Assembly: GCF_014356525.2 (NCBI RefSeq)
Contig: NC_052505.1
Coordinates: forward strand, 51,898,970-51,962,969
Direction: 5' to 3'
DNA length: 64,000 bases
Source: Nilaparvata lugens
Taxonomy: Eukaryota; Arthropoda; Insecta; Hemiptera; Delphacidae
In this document: positions 56,644 to 64,000 of the stretch, one piece after another
How positions within the stretch are numbered: the stretch's first letter is position 1
How the letters are laid out: every line of letters starts with the position of its first letter
The notes under the pieces: generated by a model
Database searches by the model: none
What the model was told of the DNA's origin: nothing
What the model saw: only the letters and a program-made list of their open reading frames with translations
Program-made: the position numbers and the translations under genes

Positions 56644-56649
<6 letters not shown>

Positions 56650-56879
56650 TTTCATGTGACTATTGTATAATTACAGTATTTTATAAATGTATTATGATAT
56701 GTGTTGAGAACCTCCTTTAGGTTGCTCTTTTTGACTTCTCCCCAGTCTGATTATTCGGATGTTTGGGATGCAATAAAAATAATAATAATAAAAATATATA
56801 AGTCTGATAGTGGTTCTTAGAATGTAACTTAGATAAAGTTCTTATAAGTTCGCTCAGGGGTTCTTGCAGTTTACTGCTC

Positions 56880-58265
56880 TTGGACAATTTATATAAATCT
56901 TTGGAATGTATTATTTCCAGAGATTTAATTAACAATGCAATATATTTCTGAGTAAACCAGCTATAATAAAATCAGATGGTAACTTTCTTGATAATTCAAT
57001 ATTGATAATTCGATAAATGAATAGGAGATTGGTCAAGCATGGAATTGGGGAATCAAATATGGATACACCATAAAAAATTTGATACATATATTGTATAAAT
57101 AAATATCAAAAACCAAATAAATGTGGAAACATATAGAGCAACAAGCACACACAATAAATATAGGAACAAATATATCAAAAATAAAATATCACAGATTGGC
57201 TCACTATGTTTTAGCTCTTTAGCACGAAACGTTACCATGTGCTTTCAATTCATTAATAATATGCATTTTTTTCATGCAGCTTAGGTATCGACTTGCTGCT
57301 ACTTGTCAATTTGAAAATCTCACTGTATATCTTCTTTCCAAAAAATCCCAAAATAATCAATTGATAGATCATAAATTAGAAATATGTTAATATCTGTAGA
57401 TCTCAGTATATTTCTCAATAATATATAATATATCTCTTAGGGCTCAAGGTTCGGTCTCTGATGGAAGTAGATGAATCAATTTATCCAGTGAACAAGAGCT
57501 ACATTATATCTTTACAAATTGTTAAATAAAATCAATGATTGAGTGAGCATGTGTATATTATAAGATTAAAATTATATATTCCTTTAATCTGTGCACCTTT
57601 GGATATGTAAATTTGATACAACTCTTATCCAATAAAATATATTTTTTACACCTCCTTAAGACTTGCGCAAGTATTATAATAATTTTTAATATTTATAACC
57701 TTTCCGACGAGCTAGCTTCTTATATTTGTTTCACTCGAAGCACTGAGGGCGCCCTAACTTTATAAATTTCGACAATTTATCACTCAGGTGCTGAATTTTT
57801 ACAAGATGTTGGCAGCGATCCGAATTTCCTGGTCATCCTGGATTTTTGGTGGCCGAAGTCGTCTTCTCCAAGGGAATAAATAAATGTTTAAATGACTTTG
57901 GCTTTAATGCAGCATCACTAAGTCTTATAAAAAATTAATTGAAGAATTTAACTTTAAGTCTTTCAAAAGTACAATTTAACAAAGGGTCTTGTGCTCTACA
58001 ACTTTTAGTGTTGTTCCATGGTGGCTTCTGGCAGGCAAGTGGGCAGGTTCTACTCTTATTTCTACAATTTTCATTTCCGACTTACAAATTTACATATATT
58101 TAAATGATTTACTAATATGCCATTAAAAGGATCGAATAGTCCGTGCCAATCTACTGAATTATTACCTATATCTTAGGTATAATATTTCATAATTACTCGG
58201 ACCATATCCGATACATAAACTGAGTAGTGATAATTTATAAATTCTTATCATTTATAGAAGTATTT
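56880..58265 (+). repeat. Left arm of a large palindromic repeat
   Basis: Inverted copy of about 59060-60700. Matching blocks include AATTTATATAAATCT.(T/G)GGAATGTATTATTTCC, GAGATTGGTCA.GCATGG, AGCACGAAA.(G/A)TTACCATGTGCTT, GACTTGCTG(C/T)T, GCC(A/G)ATACC-like inner blocks and CGGACCATATCCGATACATAAACTGA. The divergence is around 15-20% by eye, so the arms are not a recent fold-back duplication. No coding domain. Part of this arm (57894 onward) is repeated at 62056. Confidence 0.82.
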
Positions 58266-58841
58266 ATATATACATTTGAATCGGTTCTCTATTGCCACCC
58301 ATCGATTACTGCAATTTGATTGGTTCATGCAAATTCATTAATGTATCCATGCGCCTAGGAGTATCCTACTTCCTTAATATTCTAATTTATTTTTATTTGG
58401 TGGTTTATGTATATTCATTACAGATAATAGGTTTTTTTGGGGGTTTATAAGTTGTTTCTCCCTCTACAACAATTAGCCATGTGCTTCCCAAAGTCCTCCA
58501 GTTGCATACCATTTGTTTACAATAAATTTTTGCCAAGGTGTCTGGCTAGATTTCACATTATGCGACTTGATTGATTATTAGGTCGCCGATCGGTAGGTAT
58601 TTTAAGCCTAACCTCAAAATTTTCAATACTTTATATAATATAATAAGTAGCAAATAACATTCTTTTTCTATTTGGCTGTTCTAGTTTTAGCCATGGTACC
58701 CGCCATCATCTAATCATTCAATTGTTGTTATCGCATTTGGCGATAATAGACTAGCTATTTTACTTCAGACCTATAACATTCTTCCAAATAGAGATTTTAC
58801 TTGCCTATCACATTTCAATATGTTACAAGATATTTATACAG
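58266..58841 (+). repeat. Core of the large repeat, between the palindrome arms
   Basis: Collinear with 37436-38060 in copy 1 and inverted at 55930-56430. Contains GCGCCTAGGAGTATCCTACTT and TTAGGTCGCCGATCGGTAGG. Forward only, forming the loop side of the palindrome. Confidence 0.75.
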
Positions 58842-58971
58842 GAGAAGAAGAAGTAGAAGAAGAAGAAGAAGGAGGAGAAGAAGAAGAAGAAGAAGAAGAA
58901 GAAGAAGAAGAAGAAGAAGAAGAAGAAGAGAAGAAGAGAAGAAGAAGAAGAAGAAGAAGAAGAAGAAGAGC
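58842..58971. repeat. (GAA)n tract inside the palindrome
   Basis: About 40 GAA/AGA units with variants (GTA, GGA, GAAGAGAAG), between the core and the right arm. ORFs through it encode poly-Arg or poly-Ser and are not genes. The second copy (63009-63129) has a different, more uniform tract. Confidence 0.95.
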
Positions 58972-59059
58972 ACTGACAAACGTCCCGTTCAGTTAGCAAT
59001 GTGAGGTCACTAAAGTGCTTTTTCACAGTCAAAGGTCGCCAAATTTCCATTTGCCTGGC

Positions 59060-60352
59060 AAAGCAAGTGATGTATAAATGATGAGAATTTATAAGTTATC
59101 ACTATTCAGTTTATGTATCGGATATGGTCCGAGTAATTATAAAATATAATACCTAAGATATAGGTAATAACTTAGTAGATTAGCACGGACTATTTGATCT
59201 TTTTAATGGCATAGTAACTGAATATTTAAATATATGCAAATTTGGAAGTCGGAAGTATGATTGTAGAAAATAGGGGTGGATCAGAGCCCACTTGCCTGCC
59301 AGACGCCCCCATGGAATGCCACCAAATTTTATAGAGCACAAGTCCCTTTTTGTTAAATTGTACGTTTGAGAGATTTAAAGTTTAAATTCATTAATTAATT
59401 TTTTATAAGACTTAGTGATGCTATATTAAAGTGTAAGTCATTTAGATATTCATTTATTCCCTTGGAGAAGACAACTTCAACCACCAGAAAATCCAGGACG
59501 ACAGGAAATTTGGATCGCCACCATTATCTTGGGAATTTCAGCACGTGAGTGAAAATTATCGAAATATATGAATTTAAGGTGCCCTCAGTGCTTCGAGTGA
59601 AATAAAAGTATAAAAAGCTAGCTCGTTGAAAGGTTATAAATATCGAAATTAATATAAAACTTGCACAAGTCTTAAAAAGGTACAAAAAACGTATTTTAAT
59701 AGTTAAGAACTATATCAAATTTATATGTCTAAAGATGCACAGATGAAAGGAATATTTAAATTTAATGTTGTAATATATATATGCTCACTCAATCATTATT
59801 TTTATTAGCAAATTATAAAGATATAAATGTAGCTCATGTTCACCGGATAAATTGATTTATCTAATTTCACCAGAGGCCGAACCTTAAGCCCTGAGAAATA
59901 TACTGAGATATATACATATTATTATATTTGAGATTTATAATTTATCGCTTTGAGAACGATATATCAGATTTACATGTTTAAATAAGCACAAATAAAATAT
60001 TTATTAAATTTGGATGTTATAATTCATATGCTCACTCGATCATTCTTTTATCAGTAAATTATAAAGATTTAAATGAAGCTCATGTTCACTGGATAAATTG
60101 ATTTATCTAATTTCCACCAGAGGCCGAACCTTAGCCCTGAGAAATATCTATTAATATATTTGAGAGTTATAGTTTATAATTAGTTATTTATATTAATTTG
60201 GAAAGAAGGTATATAAGATTTATATTCGACAAGCAACAGCAAGTCAATAACTGAGCTACATAGTTTAAATGCATATGATTGCTGATTTAAGAAGCACATG
60301 GTAATATTTCGTGCTAAAAGCAAAGTCAATAAGTGAGCTATCTGTGATATTT

Positions 60353-60419
<67 letters not shown>

Positions 60420-60700
60420 CTTCATTATTTTTCATACTTGTTGCTCATATTTGTGTTATTATTTGAATGGTGTACCCTTTATTTATTTCCCTATCTCCAT
60501 GCATGACCAATCTCGCTATAATCTATTTAGTCACCAGTATTGAAAAATTATTAAGATTACCATCCGACTATATTCTTCACCGAATAAGTTGGATGAGACA
60601 GCGATATACAGCATTGATTATCAAATCTTTGGAAATAATACATTCCCGAGATTTATATAAATTATCCAGTAACAGCAAATCTGATTTGAAGAATCTCAAG
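59060..60700 (-). repeat. Right arm of the large palindromic repeat
   Basis: Reverse-complement partner of 56880-58265, in the order expected for an inverted repeat: CAGTTTATGTATCGGATATGG first, then TTGCCTGCCAGACGC, TGAGCATA and GAGGCCGAACCTTA blocks, ending with ACCAATCTCG and AATACATTCCCGAGATTTAT. The block GCTCATGTTCACCGGATAAA with its GAGGCCGAACCTTA partner occurs twice inside this arm (59830-59885 and 60075-60135), a local duplication of about 245 bp. Confidence 0.82.
60357..60416. repeat. (TA)n microsatellite in the right arm
   Basis: About 30 AT units, at a place where the left arm (near 57170) has no such run. It is a later expansion within the arm. Confidence 0.95.
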
Positions 60701-62055
60701 GTCATATATTGAGTTGCAGCAACATAAATTCATAAAATTTATAAGGTATTCTGATAGAATATCGCCTTTGATTCTACTCGGTATCATTTTTCATTGCTGA
60801 CCACTTTGGTGAATGGTGGCGAGTGGCATTGGTGGCGGTGTTGCATCGTCTCGCATGATAATCAGAGCCCTTAATCTGTCTACATCTATTTCATCTGTAT
60901 TTGCGGAATTCAACAAATCAGTCACATAAATTGTGAACTGTTGGAGCGGCCGACGTCAGTAACCAGCAAAAGCAGAGAACTGCGGGAGCTCCTGGGAGAT
61001 CCAGTAAGAAATTGGTATTTTTACTATTCTAGGAACCACGAAAAAGGTTATATATCTTACAAATCATGCTCTACCGACTGCAGCCAAGCAGGGCACCACG
61101 TTACTGAAAAAATAACGTTAGACATGTTCAAGATATGACTACAATCATCCAAATTGATTATAAAATTACTTTTTATGATATAAACATCCTTTTTCTCCTA
61201 GCCTGAGCTGTATGAGGCTTAGAAACTAGGATATTTGAGAGGCAGCACTCAGTGCTGCTACGCGCCCACCGGAAGGTTAACCTATAAATGCGATTTTAAT
61301 ATAATAATTTTATAATTTATAGAATGTATAATATAATAAGTAATATGAACTCCTAATTCATTTAATGGAAGAGAATTATTCAATCTGATATTGTAATCAG
61401 TAACGGTAACGTTGATAATTATTTCATTTAGAGATTGTATGCTGCTTCTTCCTTGATTTTTCATAATATAATTTACGGAGACTAGATTTTCAAGTAGCCA
61501 CGATAAAGGATCGTCACAATACCTAAAAGAAATCTGGAACTCATCTTTCCATGCAAATTCTCCTTTTGTTAAATACAGTGCCATAAAACCTGGTATTTTC
61601 TGCTCATTTGCCAGTTTTTAGCTATTTCCGCCAAATCCAGCCATCGGACAAAGAAGTTTGCTTTCACCTTTTTTAGATTATAAAATGTCCAATGGAATTA
61701 AATCATTCGGAGCTCTCCATCTTCAATGAGTTGGGGCATTCTTTATTTAGTACAAGGTCATTTTGCATGAGAAAACTGGGCTTGGACTTCTCTTACGTAT
61801 CCAAACAATATATTAAGAAATCGGAACTACAATATACTGCAAGCATCAATGTATATAGTAACTGGACTATGATGTCAGTAATAAATACAAATTTATTGAA
61901 ACAATATGGCTCAAAAATGTTATTGAGAAGTGAGTTTGGTTCAAAATTTGATCTGGAAAAGCACAATATCAAGTACTGTTGTACAGTACCATCGAATCGC
62001 TATTTTGATTATTTGCAATAATAGGCCTATTTCTTTAACCAATAATAAATAGACC
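60701..62055. other. Spacer between the palindrome and its partial duplicate
   Basis: Only short frames are present: 61282-61584 on the minus strand (100 codons) and 61692-62021 on the plus strand (109 codons). Neither contains a domain I recognise. GATCCAGTAAGA at 60996-61007 resembles a splice donor, but the upstream frame has stops. No gene is called. Confidence 0.45.
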
Positions 62056-64000
62056 ATTTTAGAACTTTGGCTTTAATGCAGCATCACTAAGTCTTATAAA
62101 AAATTAATTGAAGAATTTAACTTTAAGTCTTTCAAAAGTACAATTTAACAAAGGGTCTTGTGCTCTACAACTTTTAGTGTTGTTCCATGGTGGCTTCTGG
62201 CAGGCAAGTGGGCAGGTTCTACTCTTATTTCTACAATTTTCATTTCCGACTTACAAATTTACATATATTTAAATGATTTACTAATATGCCATTAAAAGGA
62301 TCGAATAGTCCGTGCCAATCTACTGAATTATTACCTATATCTTAGGTATAATATTCATAATTACTCGGACCATATCCGATACATAAACTGAGTAGTGATA
62401 ATTTATAAATTCTTATCATTTATAGAAGTATTTATATATACATTTGAATCGGTTCTCTATTGCCACCCATCGATTACTGCAATTTGATTGGTTCATGCAA
62501 ATTCATTAATGTATCCATGCGCCTAGGAGTATCCTACTTCCTTAATATTCTAATTTATTTTTATTTGGTGGTTTATGTATATTCATTACAGATAATAGGT
62601 TTTTTTGGGGGTTTATAAGTTGTTTCTCCTCTACAACAATTAGCCATGTGCTTCCCAAAGTCCTCCAGTTGCATACCATTTGTTTACAATAAATTTTTGC
62701 CAAGGTGTCTGGCTAGATTTCACATTATGCGACTTGATTGATTATTAGGTCGCCGATCGGTAGGTATTTTAAGCCTAACCTCAAAATTTTCAATACTTTA
62801 TATAATATAATAAGTAGCAAATAACATTCTTTTTCTATTTGGCTGTTCTAGTTTTAGCCATGGTACCCGCCATCATCTAATCATTCAATTGTTGTTATCG
62901 CATTTGGCGATAATAGACTAGCTATTTTACTTCAGACCTATAACATTCTTCCAAATAGAGATTTTACTTGCCTATCACATTTCAATATGTTACAAGATAT
63001 TTATACAGGAGAAGAAGAAGTAGAAGAAGAAGAAGAAGGAGGAGAAGAAGAAGAAGAAGAAGAAGAAGAAGAAGAAGAAGAAGAAGAAGAAGAAGAAGAA
63101 GAAGAAGAAGAAGAAGAAGAAGAAGAAGAGCACTGACAAACGTCCCGTTCAGTTAGCAATGTGAGGTCACTAAAGTGCTTTTTCACAGTCAAAGGTCGCC
63201 AAATTTCCATTTGCCTGGCAAAGCAAGTGATGTATAAATGATGAGAATTTATAAGTTATCACTATTCAGTTTATGTATCGGATATGGTCCGAGTAATTAT
63301 AAAATATAATACCTAAGATATAGGTAATAACTTAGTAGATTAGCACGGACTATTTGATCTTTTTAATGGCATAGTAACTGAATATTTAAATATATGCAAA
63401 TTTGGAAGTCGGAAGTATGATTGTAGAAAATAGGGGTGGATCAGAGCCCACTTGCCTGCCAGACGCCCCCATGGAATGCCACCAAATTTTATAGAGCACA
63501 AGTCCCTTTTTGTTAAATTGTACGTTTGAGAGATTTAAAGTTTAAATTCATTAATTAATTTTTTATAAGACTTAGTGATGCTATATTAAAGTGTAAGTCA
63601 TTTAGATATTCATTTATTCCCTTGGAGAAGACAACTTCAACCACCAGAAAATCCAGGACGACAGGAAATTTGGATCGCCACCATTATCTTGGGAATTTCA
63701 GCACGTGAGTGAAAATTATCGAAATATATGAATTTAAGGTGCCCTCAGTGCTTCGAGTGAAATAAAAGTATAAAAAGCTAGCTCGTTGAAAGGTTATAAA
63801 TATCGAAATTAATATAAAACTTGCACAAGTCTTAAAAAGGTACAAAAAACGTATTTTAATAGTTAAGAACTATATCAAATTTATATGTCTAAAGATGCAC
63901 AGATGAAAGGAATATTTAAATTTAATGTTGTAATATATATATGCTCACTCAATCATTATTTTTATTAGCAAATTATAAAGATATAAATGTAGCTCATGTT
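62056..64000 (+). repeat. Near-identical duplicate of 57893-59839, running off the window
   Basis: The two stretches match almost base for base from GACTTTGGCTTTAATGCAGC / AACTTTGGCTTTAATGCAGC to the last base of the window. The only clear differences are single-base indels (AATATTTCATAA against AATATTCATAA, CTCCCTCTAC against CTCCTCTAC) and the composition of the GAA tract. The duplicate starts abruptly inside the left arm, so this is duplication of a genomic segment rather than a new transposition. An assembly artefact is possible. Confidence 0.93.
63009..63129. repeat. (GAA)n tract in the duplicate
   Basis: About 40 units, more uniform than the tract at 58842-58971. Both frames through it are poly-Arg or poly-Ser. 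Confidence 0.95.

Noticed and set aside
58801..59050. Arg-rich plus-strand and Ser/Phe-rich minus-strand ORFs
   Set aside because: Both are translations of the GAA/TTC microsatellite. The same holds for 62968-63210.
60180..60425. 81-codon minus-strand ORF starting in an Ile/Tyr repeat
   Set aside because: The N-terminal half is the TA microsatellite and the rest lies in the palindrome arm without a domain.
56717..60712. Shared peptide IKSLEIIHS(K/R)DLYKLS in both palindrome arms
   Set aside because: Present because the arms are homologous DNA. The frames are short and lose similarity on both sides, so a gene is not supported.
60901..61138. Possible host exon ending at GATCCA|GTAAGA
   Set aside because: The upstream frame meets a stop at 60872-60874, and there is no partner exon or recognisable protein.

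Overview
This window looks like TE-dominated, AT-rich intergenic DNA from an insect nuclear genome. The nesting of many LINE families, a Penelope-like element, MITEs, and long TA, TAA, TAAA and GAA microsatellites all fit an arthropod. A hemipteran, possibly a planthopper-like species, is my guess from the style of the repeats and is not proven. I found no host gene I can name, no tRNA or rRNA gene, and no bacterial-type gene organisation. The real coding sequence is almost all reverse-transcriptase related.

Layout. 1-8 kb: unremarkable AT-rich DNA, a 5'-truncated LINE with a 13-bp target duplication (2696-3653), a long-armed MITE (5206-5982) and a CT/CA microsatellite. 8.7-11.7 kb: a decayed LINE with an apparent 5' inversion, and two copies of a dispersed repeat. 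12.5-13.3 kb: a PIF/Harbinger-like MITE with TAA target duplication. 14.9-17.1 kb: a 1,124-bp tandem duplication. 18.5-24.5 kb: two long copies of one LTR joined by only a primer-binding site, one of them split by a hAT-type element with a perfect 8-bp target duplication. 25.2-26.1 kb: another LINE relic. 27.3-35.2 kb: terminal repeats of a Penelope-like element in alternating orientation, an unclassified 2.6-kb insertion with LTR-like termini, and a nearly full-length but broken Penelope-like element (RT plus GIY-YIG endonuclease).

36-38 kb: one copy of a large unclassified repeat. 38.3-46.4 kb: a CR1-like LINE (ORF1 with coiled coil and SGNH esterase, ORF2 with endonuclease and RT) cut in two by a younger 4.6-kb LINE whose ORF1 and ORF2 are both open. 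47.2-48.6 kb: another LINE relic with a GA microsatellite inside its reading frame. 51-54 kb: a short inverted-terminus element, a relative of the intact LINE and a large TAAA array. 55.9-64 kb: a large palindromic repeat (arms about 1.4-1.6 kb) around a GAA tract, part of which is repeated almost identically from 62.06 kb to the window edge.

The features do not form a pathway. They record successive transposition: older LINEs and LTRs serve as targets for younger ones, and the pre-insertion sites can often be read directly. The most notable items are the nested LINE pair with one apparently intact member, the LTR-PBS-LTR remnant, the Penelope terminal-repeat cluster and the unclassified palindromic family.
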